DNA from: Noviherbaspirillum_A sp047237965
GTDB lineage: Bacteria; Pseudomonadota; Gammaproteobacteria; Burkholderiales; Burkholderiaceae_D
Assembly: GCF_047237965.1 (NCBI RefSeq)
Contig: NZ_JBDFLX010000002.1
Coordinates: forward strand, 186,001 to 250,000
DNA: 64,000 bases
Direction: 5' to 3'
In this document: positions 26,505 through 36,356 of the stretch, piece after piece
How the letters are laid out: every line of letters starts with the position of its first letter
Numbering within the stretch: position 1 is the first letter of the stretch
Notes under the pieces: generated by a model
Told to the model about the DNA's origin: nothing
What the model saw: only the letters and a program-made list of their open reading frames with translations
Database searches by the model: none
Translations under genes and position numbers: made by a program

Positions 26505-27716
26505 TCACCGCCTGGCCGCGCGCGCCCGGCGCCGGTACAGCAGACCGACGATGGCCGAGGCAATGCCGGATGCGGCGCCCACGCCCAGCGCCCAGCGCGG
26601 GCCGAAGGTGTCGGCCACCCAGCCCACCGCCGGCGCGCCGAGCGGCGTGGCGCCCATCAGGATCGCCAGCAGGATGGCCATCACCCGGCCGCGCATGGCC
26701 GGCTCGGTCGAGAGCTGCACCACGCTGTTGGTCGAGGTGGTGAAGGTCTGCGCCGAAATCCCCACCAGAACCAGCATCGCGCCGAAGGTCTGGAAGCTCG
26801 GCATCAGCGCGGCCAGCGCGCAGCCGAGGCCGAACAGCGCCGAGGAATTGACCAGCCGCGCAATGTGAGGCTGGGCGCGCGACGCGGTAAACAGCGCGCC
26901 GGCCACCGATCCCACCGCCATCGCCGAACTGAGCACGCCGTAATGGCCGGCGCCGGCATGGTAGGCATTCACCGCCATGGTCGAGATGAAGATCGGGAAG
27001 TTCAGGCCGAACGTCCCCAGCAGGAACAGCATGAACAGCACGGTCTTCAGGTCGGGCCGGTTCCACACGTAGCGCAGGCCCGCCAGCAGCCCGCCGTCGG
27101 CGCGCGGCGCCCGCCCGCGCCAGTGCAGTTCGGCCACCCGCAGCATGGCCAGCGACCCCAGCACCGCGACATATGACAGCGCATTGATCACGAACACCCA
27201 GCCAGTGCCGATCGAGGCGATCAGCAGGCCCGCCACCGCCGGGCCTATCATGCGGGCGGCGTTGAAGGAGGTGGAGTTCAGCGCGACCGCATTGGTCAGG
27301 TGCTCTTCGCCCACCAGTTCGGAGACGAAGGTCTGGCGCGCCGGCGCGTCGAAGGCGCTGACGCAGCCGAGCAGGAAGGCGAACAGATAAACCTGCCACA
27401 GCTGCGCCACGCCCAGCAGCGTCAGCAGGCCCAGGCCCAGCGCCAGCAGGCCCATGGCGCACTGGGTCGCCAGCAGGACCTTGCGGCGGTCGTAGCGGTC
27501 GGCAACATAGCCGGTCAGGGGCAGCAGCAGCAGCGACGGGCCGAACTGCAGCGACATCACAATGCCGACCGCGGTGGCGCTGTTGTTGGTCAGCTCGGTC
27601 AGCACCAGCCAGTCCTGGGCAGTGCGCTGCATCCAGGTGCCGACGTTGGACACCAGCGCGCCGCCGGCCCATACCCGGTAGTTGTAGCCGGCCAGCGAGC
27701 GGAAGGTATTGATCAT
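26505..27716 (-). CDS. MFS transporter, EntS-like (MFS_3) exporter group
   Basis: A 403-residue inner-membrane protein with 12 predicted membrane segments. The start at 27716 (MINTFRSLAGYNYRVW) is the usual family opening; the frame upstream adds an unrelated 23-residue extension. Motifs include WMQRTAQDWLVL in helix 1, GYVADRYDRRKVL in the helix 2-3 loop and a conserved SAFDAPARQTFV segment. All are typical of the MFS_3 group that includes the enterobactin exporter EntS. Substrate unknown. It stands alone; its 3' end is about 60 bases from the hexanucleotide tract. Confidence 0.85.
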   Translation of the reverse strand: MINTFRSLAGYNYRVWAGGALVSNVGTWMQRTAQDWLVLTELTNNSATAVGIVMSLQFGPSLLLLPLTGYVADRYDRRKVLLATQCAMGLLALGLGLLTLLGVAQLWQVYLFAFLLGCVSAFDAPARQTFVSELVGEEHLTNAVALNSTSFNAARMIGPAVAGLLIASIGTGWVFVINALSYVAVLGSLAMLRVAELHWRGRAPRADGGLLAGLRYVWNRPDLKTVLFMLFLLGTFGLNFPIFISTMAVNAYHAGAGHYGVLSSAMAVGSVAGALFTASRAQPHIARLVNSSALFGLGCALAALMPSFQTFGAMLVLVGISAQTFTTSTNSVVQLSTEPAMRGRVMAILLAILMGATPLGAPAVGWVADTFGPRWALGVGAASGIASAIVGLLYRRRARAARR

Positions 27717-28476
27717 CCGGCCCGCCGCTGCGGCGCGATGCGCGCGGGCCGTGGGTGCAGGAGGAAAACGACTGGCAACATGCAAGGGCTTTCAGGGGCG
27801 CCGGGAATGCGCGGAAGGCCTTCATTATCCGGATTTCGCCGCCCGGCCTGTTGACCGTAAACGGTCGCATTGCCTGACGCAGCGGGCCGGCCGGCCTTGA
27901 TCCGCCGCAGGATGCGCCGCGGCCGGCATGCTTTAACCGCTGTTCGGTTGAAGTTGTTTTATCGGCAACGGAGTGCTGCTGCATGCATATCGAGCACCAA
28001 CAACAACGGCGGCATCCCGGGTTCCTGGTACTGGCACTGCTTACGGCTTTTCTGGCGCTGTACGCCACCTGGCCGCTGGGACTGGCGGTCTCGCCGGACT
28101 CGGTCGACTGTCTGGCCGCCGCTGCTGGAAGGCTACGCCGTCGCAACGACCGGGGCCTGTTGTGCTCCTCCATCGAACTGTCGTTGCTCGGTCCGGCCTG
28201 CAGGGTGTTCATCATGTGGCCAAGCGCTCCAACACTTGTCGCGACGATCTGCCAGGGCATCACATTGGCGACCTGCGGGCATCGCTGCGAGCTGCAGGGA
28301 ACCCGCTATCGAAATCCGTCCCACACGCTCCTCTATGCACCTGTAATCCGGTTCGGCAAGCGCCGAAAGGCCGCGAGCCATAGTTGGACCCGCGGTCGCC
28401 TGCATCGCAGCGCCTCGGCACCGTCAGAATCCATGGCAGCCTCGCTGAACGCGCTTCAATTTTCCAGGGCTCACAC
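27717..28476. other. Intergenic region before the Sel1-repeat gene
   Basis: About 760 bases between divergent genes. Frames of up to 250 codons exist on the plus strand, but they run on into the Sel1 gene in a wrong frame and look like chance frames. Composition is slightly lower in GC than the neighbours. I find no clear promoter, RNA or repeat, and no hrp-box-like TTCG-N16-TTCG pair. Confidence 0.4.
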
Positions 28477-31400
28477 ATGCAATCCAATAATCCAGCGAAT
28501 GACGCCGGCAATGCAATCCATGCCTACACCCTGTTTTCGGGCAGCACGCCAGTTGGCGATGACAGCCGCGATGGGCAAGCCGCAATTGGCGGAGATGGCA
28601 CAGCGCGGCAACCGCGCCTGCATGCCGGCAACCGTGCAGGCACGCCGCTCCTGTCCGACGACAACCGCCTGGATGACCATAACCAGAAAATCGACGTGCT
28701 TAACGATCAGCTCCGGTTCCTGCGCGCCAATGCCGCGCTTGATCTGAAACAGACCGTGAATTTTTTTGACGCCGTCAAGGCATCAGAACAGGCACTCAAG
28801 GCTTTCTTGCGCGACGATCCACACAACGCCGCGCTTCGCAGGCTGGCCGACGGCCTGCATGCCATCCTTCCCCGTCTGCGCGCGCTGCTGTGCGAGGACG
28901 GCAGCGCCAGGCTTGACCTCGACACCATCCACATTCTGTGCATGGGCCTGTCCACCTGCGTGGCGCCAGCAATGGGCGCGATGTTTGACAAAAAGCGGCA
29001 GCAAGAGCTGAAGCCAGACCTGCAAGTCATTACAAACAGGCTGATGGAAGATGCATGCAAGGCAGGCTTGCCGTCAGCGACCGCATCCATTGGCATCGTG
29101 CTCGATATCCTGAACTGGGCCAGTCGTGTTCTCAAGGCGGATTGCGTCGATGTGAGCCCGTCCATCAGGAAAGTGTTCGACGATGCGCTGAGCGTGTTCG
29201 AGGAAGCGATGGCTGGCAAACCGGGCCTCTACGGCCTGACCCTGCATCAAATTGGCAAATGCGCCGTGCAGATTAACGCCATGTTCAGATTCAGCCTGAT
29301 ACGGCTCGATGGCAGCGAGCAGGGCCTAGCCGGGCGCCGCCGTCTCGCCGCTTGCGGCGTGAGCTTGTGTTCCACCGACATGGCGGCGCGTCTTGGCGCA
29401 GGAAAAATCGATGCCGTGGTCTGCACCAATGTATGCAATCTGGTCAAGGACATGATGGAGCGTGGCCTGCTGTCGGTGGCTGCAAACGAGCCGCTCTCGC
29501 AAGGGCTGGCGGGACTGGTGGGGCTGACTTTGCGAATTCCTGCCGATCAGATGCTTGCGGACGACTGCCGCACCTTGTCCAATTGCGCCAATTTCCTGCG
29601 GGTGTCCGGCGGCCACGACGCGGGCGTACTGACCCTGGTGCCGTTACCGAATTGGGCAGCTGCCAGCCACGCGCTGCTTGACGTGATAAATGAGGACAGG
29701 TTCATGGTGTGCCTGCCGAGCGGCCAGGCGGTAGCAAACCTGATCAGTTTTGTGAAGCATTGCGACTGTCACCTGCGGCAAAGCCCGGCCGCTGGCCGCA
29801 ACACAACGGCCAACACGCCTGCCGGACTGATGACCACGACCACGACTACGACCACGACCGCGTCGATGCTGGCCACAACAGCATGGCCTGCTGCTGCCGC
29901 CAATGATTCAACTACCGCCAGCACCGGCCCGGGGTTGACGCAAGACAGGCTTCGCAGCGCCGCCAACCGTTTGATCCGGCATGCACTGCTCTGCAGCCCC
30001 GACGCATTTACTGCCTCCGAAACGCTCAGTGGATTCCTGTCGGGCCTGGACTACATCGTCCGGCGAAATCTGGTGACGGCCACCCCGGCGTTGAGGAAGT
30101 TCATGGCGGTTCTGATGGACAACATGGCCTGGTGCTCCACGAGCTGGAAAGAGAAATCGCGCATGGTGGCACTGCCGGCGCTACGCGGCCTGCTCGCCGC
30201 GAAGCTGGTGACCATGGCGCAGGCGCAGCCTGGCCTGGCTGCGCTGCTGGGTCCGTGCAGCAAGGCGAGTGGGTACAGCATGGAAGACCTGGCAGCCGCG
30301 ATCCGGGAAACAGGCGTGGTCGACGTCGAGATTCCTGCACTGCCGCCAGCAGCGCCGCCGATGCCGCTGGCGCCTTCGCGCAAAGCGCTTCGGCCCGTAC
30401 TGCCGCCCGGTTATACGCGCATCATCCCGCCATCGACCGCCAGCAACGGCCAAGGCGACGTGGGCAAGAAGGCCGCACCCAGTTTTCATGCCGCTCATCC
30501 CCCCGTTCCTGCAGCCGCTGCCGCCGCGACGCAGCCGCAAAGCCAGCCGTGGCAAAGTCCGCGCAAGGTAGCCAGGGCAAACCGTCAGGCCGGGGTTTCC
30601 AGCGTCACCTCCCTGCCACAAACGCCACAGCCGATGCCATCGGTGGCTGCCACGCCGCCGGAACGCAAGGCTGGGCCGCAACCCAGGCCGGCCAGCACGA
30701 CGCGACGCGAGCCGGCGCCGAAAGGCAGGCCTGCCCGGAAGAAGAACCGGCAAACCAGCCAAGCCCCGCGCGCCAGCACCAGGCCGGAAGACGAATGGTT
30801 TGCATTGCTCGGTTCCAGGCATCCGGAAGCTCTGGACCGCCTCATGCAAGTGGCCAGCCAGTTCGCCCCTCTCAACCGTAAAAAAGGTAAGGACCGGGAA
30901 AGCCGTAGCGCGCTGGCATGCGCGCTCGCTTCAGGCCAACTCCCCGTCGTGAAGTGGCTGCTCGCCCCTGAGACTGGATACCGCAACGACCAACCGATTG
31001 GTCCATTCCTGAGCGCGGTGGAACAGGATATCGCGCTGCTGGATGACGAGGTGGTCACCTCGCTCGATTACTTTCTCGCCATGCAGGATGACGCAGCCAG
31101 GTCCGCACTCCAGCGCCACTTCGCCACGCATCAGCCGGCCAGCCTGGGCATGCAAGACCTGCTGAAGCGCCATGGCCTGATCGGTGCCGGCGTGGCGACA
31201 ACAATGCCGACGTTCAGGACACCCGCGGCAGGTGTAAGCACCGCCGCCACGACCAGCACAATGACCATGACGACTGCAACGCCGATCACCACCACCACCA
31301 CAACAACCACCACGACAACCACAACTGTGACAGCCGAAAGTCGCAAGGCCCGTGATCAGGAGGACGCCCGGGAGCAGCTCACCCTGGGCGATTGCTATTG

Positions 31401-32688
31401 GAACGGCACCGGCGTAAACGTGGACAAGGCCCAGGCCTTCGAATGGTATAGCGCGGCAGCCTACCAGGGGCTCGCTGAAGCGCAAGGCAACGTGGGCTAT
31501 TGCTATCACAACGGCATAGGCGTGAAGGAAGACAAGGCCCAGGCCGTCGGGTGGTTTCGCACCGCCGCCCGGAATGGGAACATCATGGCCCGATACCACC
31601 TGGGCGTGTGCCACGAGTTCGGCACGGGCGTGAAGGAAGACAAGGCCGCTGCGGTCGAATGGTATCGCCAGGCTGCGGATGAAGGGCTCGCTGAAGCGCA
31701 ATTCGCGCTGGGCAATTGCCATGAGGAGGGCATAGGCGTGAAGAAAGACATGGCCCAGGCTGCCGAGTGGTATCGGAAAGCTGCGAATCAGGGAATCGGC
31801 ACGGCGCAGCTCAACCTGGGCAATTGCTATCTGGATGGCACAGGTGTACCCGAGGACCACGCCAAGGCCGTTGTCTGGTATGAGAAGGCGGCGCACCAGG
31901 GGCTTGCCGAGGCGCAGTACAGCCTGGGCAATTGCTATTGGCGTGGAACAGGTGTCCCAGAGGACAACGCCAGTGCTGTCACGTGGTTTGAAAAGGCGGC
32001 GCACCAGGGGCTTGCCGAGGCGCAGTTCAACATGGGTGTTTGCTATTGGGGTGGCGCAGGCGTACCCAGGGACTACGCCAGGGCCGTCGCATGGTATGAG
32101 AAGGCGGCGATCCAGGGGAACGCTAATGCGCAATCCAACCTGGCTACTTGCTATTGGAAGGGCGCAGGTGTAACCAGGGACTACGCCAAGGCCGCCGAGC
32201 TCTATGAGAAAGCGGCGAACCAGGGCAACGCTGATGCCCAATACAACCTGGGTGGTTGCTACTGGGATGGCGAAGGCGTACCCAAGGATTACGCCAGGGC
32301 CGCCGAGCTGTATGAGAAGGCGGCGAAGCAGGGGCTCGCCGGTGCGCAGTTGAACCTGGGTAGTTGCTATGGGCACGGCATAGGTGTAGCCATGGACTAC
32401 GGCAAGGCCATCGCATGGTACAAAAAGGCTGCGAATCAGGGGCTCGCCGAGGCGCAATGCGCCTTGGGCAATTTCTATTCGAAAGGCAAGGGCGTGAAGG
32501 AAGACAAGGCACAAGCCTTCACGTGGTATCGGAGAGCTGCGGAACAGGGACACGCCGGGTCGCAATTTTTGCTGGGCCATTGCTATTTGACCGGCTTGGG
32601 CGTAAGCAGTGACCCCAAGCAGGCCAGGCGGTGGTTTCGCAAAGCCGCGGACCAGGGACACGCTCAGGCATACGCATTCCTGAACTAG
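28477..32688 (+). CDS. Large protein with 12 C-terminal Sel1 repeats and an unrecognised helical N-terminal part
   Basis: A 1403-residue protein; the ATG at 28477 is preferred because the 31 codons before it look non-coding. No signal peptide is visible. Residues 60-650 are alpha-helical with blocks of similar shape (for example around LDILNWASRVLK and LSGFLSGLDYIVRR), which may be degenerate helical repeats. A Pro/Ala-rich linker and a lysine/arginine-rich patch follow near residue 760, then a short ankyrin-like stretch. From about 965 to the end there are 12 Sel1 repeats of 36 residues (LGNCYxxGxGVxxDxAxAxxWYxKAA). Two polythreonine tracts are encoded at about 29836-29865 and 31283-31325. 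Sel1 proteins mediate protein contacts; size, tracts and modular build also suit a secreted effector, which is speculation. Confidence 0.8.
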   Translation: MQSNNPANDAGNAIHAYTLFSGSTPVGDDSRDGQAAIGGDGTARQPRLHAGNRAGTPLLSDDNRLDDHNQKIDVLNDQLRFLRANAALDLKQTVNFFDAVKASEQALKAFLRDDPHNAALRRLADGLHAILPRLRALLCEDGSARLDLDTIHILCMGLSTCVAPAMGAMFDKKRQQELKPDLQVITNRLMEDACKAGLPSATASIGIVLDILNWASRVLKADCVDVSPSIRKVFDDALSVFEEAMAGKPGLYGLTLHQIGKCAVQINAMFRFSLIRLDGSEQGLAGRRRLAACGVSLCSTDMAARLGAGKIDAVVCTNVCNLVKDMMERGLLSVAANEPLSQGLAGLVGLTLRIPADQMLADDCRTLSNCANFLRVSGGHDAGVLTLVPLPNWAAASHALLDVINEDRFMVCLPSGQAVANLISFVKHCDCHLRQSPAAGRNTTANTPAGLMTTTTTTTTTASMLATTAWPAAAANDSTTASTGPGLTQDRLRSAANRLIRHALLCSPDAFTASETLSGFLSGLDYIVRRNLVTATPALRKFMAVLMDNMAWCSTSWKEKSRMVALPALRGLLAAKLVTMAQAQPGLAALLGPCSKASGYSMEDLAAAIRETGVVDVEIPALPPAAPPMPLAPSRKALRPVLPPGYTRIIPPSTASNGQGDVGKKAAPSFHAAHPPVPAAAAAATQPQSQPWQSPRKVARANRQAGVSSVTSLPQTPQPMPSVAATPPERKAGPQPRPASTTRREPAPKGRPARKKNRQTSQAPRASTRPEDEWFALLGSRHPEALDRLMQVASQFAPLNRKKGKDRESRSALACALASGQLPVVKWLLAPETGYRNDQPIGPFLSAVEQDIALLDDEVVTSLDYFLAMQDDAARSALQRHFATHQPASLGMQDLLKRHGLIGAGVATTMPTFRTPAAGVSTAATTSTMTMTTATPITTTTTTTTTTTTTVTAESRKARDQEDAREQLTLGDCYWNGTGVNVDKAQAFEWYSAAAYQGLAEAQGNVGYCYHNGIGVKEDKAQAVGWFRTAARNGNIMARYHLGVCHEFGTGVKEDKAAAVEWYRQAADEGLAEAQFALGNCHEEGIGVKKDMAQAAEWYRKAANQGIGTAQLNLGNCYLDGTGVPEDHAKAVVWYEKAAHQGLAEAQYSLGNCYWRGTGVPEDNASAVTWFEKAAHQGLAEAQFNMGVCYWGGAGVPRDYARAVAWYEKAAIQGNANAQSNLATCYWKGAGVTRDYAKAAELYEKAANQGNADAQYNLGGCYWDGEGVPKDYARAAELYEKAAKQGLAGAQLNLGSCYGHGIGVAMDYGKAIAWYKKAANQGLAEAQCALGNFYSKGKGVKEDKAQAFTWYRRAAEQGHAGSQFLLGHCYLTGLGVSSDPKQARRWFRKAADQGHAQAYAFLN

Positions 32689-33724
32689 GGGAGAACGGCG
32701 GCCGCACCTTTGCGTGCAAGACGTATGTCCTGTGTCGGCCCTGAAAAGGATGATGCAGGCCATCACGCAAGAAGAAGGGGGAAGGCAGCGGTGGCCCTGT
32801 CCGTACGGCCATTCCCAAAGAATGACCCGATCAATTCGCTTCTGGCCCGTGACGGGCCAGGCTGGCGAACCCCAAGTTTGCCTTGTGGGTGGAAGGCGGG
32901 TCCTGCAGGAGGGGTGCCATTTCCTTTTGCGCCGCGCTCCACCCAGGCTACTTTGCTCACTCTGGCATTGGACAGGCAGCGTCTTCCACTTCGCCTTGAT
33001 GTCTGCCTTTTGCTCGCGGCTGTAGGGTCCGGGCATCGCCATCCACTGGGGATGCATGTCGGAAGCCGTGAGCAAATCTCGGCGCATTCGTTCGGTTTTA
33101 CTCATCCTGTCTGCGCCAGCGGAGGATGGACGGCTTCGCACCGCAGGTCGCCATTGCGGTTGTTCAGGATCTGGCGGGAGTGCGTCGACTTCCGGGGCGG
33201 CATCGCCGCCAGGCGCCGACTTGGCTGAAGCGGGTGAACAGCAGCAGAGGATGGTAAGGTTCCTTTACGGAAAGGTTGAGAAAAAACGAAGACGTCGGTG
33301 ATTTCGCTGGCTTACGGGCGAACAGGCCTCGGTGGCCTGACGCCCGCCGCCGCTCGGTAACCCGGACGGTTTGTCGACCGGCATCAATTGCCGGCATTGC
33401 GGGGCGCGACGCGCAGGCATTTTTTTACTTACGGTTTTCCAGCTGTCCGGTTTGTACGCTTTGCTGAAAAAGCCGCGACGTGGCCGCTTGAATCCGGAAA
33501 ACGCAATCACTTGCCAGCCGGATTGGCAAGCAGAATTTCGCAGCCATTTTGCAAAACGCCGGTAAGTCGCATTTTTCACCTCCTGTTCCCCATTTGCCCC
33601 CCTTCCCGATGCTGTCACGATTCCAGCTGATGAAGGCCGGCAGCCAAGCTGCTGATATGTAAGGACTTTTCATGCAAGAAGAACAAGTTTCCGGCAGTGG
33701 TTTTGGTTGCATAAAAATTTTCTG
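32689..33724. other. Long intergenic region with only doubtful short frames
   Basis: More than 1 kb with no recognised gene. A minus-strand frame starting MSKTERMRRDLLTASD near 33105 has a protein-like first 50 residues. It then runs into sequence antisense to the Sel1 gene, so it may be a gene remnant. Other frames of 60-117 codons overlap each other. GC content falls steadily toward 33.7 kb. Confidence 0.4.
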
Positions 33725-33754
33725 TTGAGAAAAATTGATATGTGGAAATATAAT
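33725..33754 (+). promoter_or_regulatory. Probable sigma-70 promoter of the export/giant-protein operon
   Basis: TTGAGA (33725-33730), an 18-base spacer and TATAAT (33749-33754) in the most AT-rich stretch of the window, 140 bases before the first gene of the operon. The leader would be about 130 bases long. Confidence 0.6.
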
Positions 33755-33895
33755 TGCCGTGATTTTTATCGGTATCTGTTTCCGTCAATCGCATAAGAAG
33801 TAAGAAGTTTATTTAAAGAAGCTTAAGCAGGTTTTCACAACATCCCATTGCCCGTCCTTTTCCATTCCTTTCCCATTGTGAACAAACAGTTACGC

Positions 33896-35443
33896 ATGCC
33901 GGCGCCGGCTATAGCCCTTCCATTTCTTCGCCTCGCCAGGCCGCTGGCCATTCTTTCCGCCGCCGTGGCGCTGTCGGCCTGTTCCGCCATGCGGCCGGCG
34001 CCGCTGGCTGCGTCCGATACGCTGCCGGTCAATCAGGCCGACCGCCAGGCGATGCGCAAGGACGTCGAGCCGATTGCGGGGCCGCTGACGCTGGAAAATG
34101 CGATTGCGCGGGCGCTGAAGTACAACCTGGAACGGCGTTCCCGCATGATGGAAGAGGCGCTGGCGCTGAACCAGTTCGATGTGAGCCAGTACGACATGCT
34201 GCCCAAGCTGGTGGCGCAGGCCGGCTACGTCACCCGCGACACCGACCGCATCAGCCTGTCGCGCAATGCCGCCACCGGCGACCTGTCGCCGTCGCAGTTC
34301 ATCTCGCAGGAACGCAACCGCGTGGTGGGCGACCTGGGCCTGACCTGGAACCTGCTCGATTTCGGCATGGGCTATTACGGCGCGCGCCAGCAGGCCAACC
34401 GTTTCCTGATCGCCTCCGAGAAGCGCCGTCGCGCGATGCACCTGCTGATGCAGGACGTGCGCACCGCCTTCTGGCGCGCCGCCAGCGCCCAAAAGCTGCA
34501 GGCCGATGTGGAAAAGACCATTGCCGCCGCCGAGGAAGCGCTAGCCGATGCCCGCCGGGCCGAGGAAGAGCGGGTGCGCAACCCGATGGACACCCTGCGC
34601 TACCAGCGCCAGCTGCTGGAAAACCTGCGCCTGCTGGAAGCGGTCAGCCAGGAGCTGACCTCGGCCCAGGTGGAGCTGGCCGCGCTGATCAATGCGCCGT
34701 TCGGCAGCCGCATCGAAGTCGCCGAAATGAAGATGGAAGGCGCCGGCGCCGAGCTGCTCAAGCTGCCGGTGCAGGACATGGAGGAAGTGGCGCTGGCCCA
34801 GAACCCGGACCTGCGCGAGCAGCACTACAACGCCCGCATCGCCCGCGAGGAAACCCGCCGCACCCTGGTGCGGCTGTTCCCGAATGTCTCGTTCGGCTAC
34901 AACGTGAAATACGACTCCGACAAATACCTGGTGCACCGCCAGTGGAACGAGGCCGGCCTGCAGCTGACGGCCAACCTGATGAACCTGTTCACCGGCCCGG
35001 CGCAGATCCGCCTGGCCGAAGCCGGCGTGGCGCTGGCCGACCAGCGCCGCATGGCCACCCAGCTGAGCGTGCTGACCCAGGTCCATCTCGGCCGGCTGCA
35101 GCTGATCAATGCCCGCAACCAGTTCGAGCGGGCCGACGCCATCTACGGCACCGACCAGAAGATCGCCGCGCTGAGCCGCAACCGCGAGAGCGCCCAGGCC
35201 CAGAGCAAGCTGGAGCGGGTCAGCAACGACACCGCGGCCATCCTCGGCCTGCTGCGCCGCTACCAGGCGCTGGCCCAGGTGCAGAAGATCGAGAGCCAGC
35301 TGCTGGCCAGCCTGGGCCTGGAGCCCACCATCGGCAGCACCAGCGAACTGTCGCTGGCCCAGCTGACCGAGCAGGTCGGCCGCAGCAACGATCCGCTGCA
35401 GATGATCCGCGCCGCCGGCGCGGCCAACCCGAAAGCCCAGTGA
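33896..35443 (+). CDS. TolC-like outer-membrane channel lipoprotein of the giant-protein export locus
   Basis: A 515-residue outer-membrane efflux protein. The start MPAPAIALPF at 33896 leads to a lipoprotein signal with the lipobox LSAC; an earlier in-frame ATG at 33848 would only lengthen the leader. Two TolC repeats with long amphipathic helices are visible (about residues 60-260 and 280-480), including DLGLTWNLLDFG typical of the first beta segment. It is unrelated in detail to the channel at 10648. It heads a locus with a HlyD-like adaptor and the giant repeat protein, so it is the likely outer-membrane exit or partner for that protein. Confidence 0.82.
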   Translation: MPAPAIALPFLRLARPLAILSAAVALSACSAMRPAPLAASDTLPVNQADRQAMRKDVEPIAGPLTLENAIARALKYNLERRSRMMEEALALNQFDVSQYDMLPKLVAQAGYVTRDTDRISLSRNAATGDLSPSQFISQERNRVVGDLGLTWNLLDFGMGYYGARQQANRFLIASEKRRRAMHLLMQDVRTAFWRAASAQKLQADVEKTIAAAEEALADARRAEEERVRNPMDTLRYQRQLLENLRLLEAVSQELTSAQVELAALINAPFGSRIEVAEMKMEGAGAELLKLPVQDMEEVALAQNPDLREQHYNARIAREETRRTLVRLFPNVSFGYNVKYDSDKYLVHRQWNEAGLQLTANLMNLFTGPAQIRLAEAGVALADQRRMATQLSVLTQVHLGRLQLINARNQFERADAIYGTDQKIAALSRNRESAQAQSKLERVSNDTAAILGLLRRYQALAQVQKIESQLLASLGLEPTIGSTSELSLAQLTEQVGRSNDPLQMIRAAGAANPKAQ

Positions 35444-35450
35444 GAACAGC

Positions 35451-36263
35451 ATGATGAAACGCCTGTCGACTTCCTTTGCAATCATGCTGCTCCTGTGCGC
35501 CGCCAGCGGCCTTGCGCAGGCCGAGAACGCCGCGCCGCTGCGCCTGGCCACCGCGCCGGCCGCGTCCGCGCTGGCTGTTCCTGCCATCGCTCCCGCCATC
35601 GAGCGCCAGGAAATCCGGGCGCAGCTCATGCCGCGCCGCTACACCACGGTAGCCGCCGAGATCGGCGCCAAGGTCAACCGCATCCCGTTAGCCGAGGGCA
35701 GCGCCTTCAAGGCCGGGCAGTTGCTGGTCAGCTTCGACTGCTCGCTGCAGCAGGCGCAGCTGCAGAAGGCCCAGGCTGAACTGGACGGCGCGGCGCAGAC
35801 GCTCAAGTCCAACCAGCGCCTGGCCGAGCTCAACTCGGTCGGACAGCTCGACCTGGACCTGTCGCGCTCGGCGGTGAACAAGGCGCGCGCCGAGATCGGC
35901 GCCAACCAGGCCGTGATGGCCAAGTGCAGCGTGGCCGCGCCGTTCGCCGGCCGGGTGGCGGAACAGAAGGTGCGCGAGCAGCAGTTCGTGCAGGCTGGCC
36001 AGCCGCTGCTCGACATCATCGACGACAGCGTGCTGGAGCTGGAATTTCTGGTGCCGTCGCGCTGGCTGGGCTGGCTGCGGGTGGGCAGCGCCTTCCAGGT
36101 GCAGATCGATGAAACCGGCAAGGCCTATCCGGCCAAGTTCATCCGCATCGGCGCCCGGGTCGACCCGGTCAGCCAGTCGGTGAAGGTGGCCGCCGCGATC
36201 GACGGCCGCTTTCCCGACCTGATGGCCGGCATGAGCGGCCGCGTGCAGGTACGCCAGCCCTGA
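35451..36263 (+). CDS. Short HlyD/RND-type periplasmic adaptor
   Basis: A 270-residue membrane-fusion protein with a cleavable signal peptide ending near LAQAEN rather than a membrane anchor. The two lipoyl halves (VAAEIGAKVNRIPLAEGSAF, and APFAGRVAEQKVREQQFV) flank a short hairpin of about 40 residues, and a beta-barrel follows (LVPSRWLGWLRVG). The barrel-side membrane-proximal domain is missing, so it is shorter than most adaptors (350-400). MM at the start gives two equivalent ATGs (35451, 35454). It lies 7 bases after the channel gene. Confidence 0.8.
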   Translation: MMKRLSTSFAIMLLLCAASGLAQAENAAPLRLATAPAASALAVPAIAPAIERQEIRAQLMPRRYTTVAAEIGAKVNRIPLAEGSAFKAGQLLVSFDCSLQQAQLQKAQAELDGAAQTLKSNQRLAELNSVGQLDLDLSRSAVNKARAEIGANQAVMAKCSVAAPFAGRVAEQKVREQQFVQAGQPLLDIIDDSVLELEFLVPSRWLGWLRVGSAFQVQIDETGKAYPAKFIRIGARVDPVSQSVKVAAAIDGRFPDLMAGMSGRVQVRQP

Positions 36264-36356
36264 TCGCCTGACCGCAGCGCCGGCCGCCCGGCGCGCACAG
36301 GGGCAAGACCACGACCCGCCTAGAGGCAGGCACGAACGAAGCGCCAGAAAGACACC

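Noticed and set aside
30931..33141. 736-codon minus-strand frame with an apparent repeat pattern
   Set aside because: The periodicity is the complement of the Sel1 repeats on the other strand. Only its first 50 codons, outside the Sel1 gene, look even slightly protein-like.
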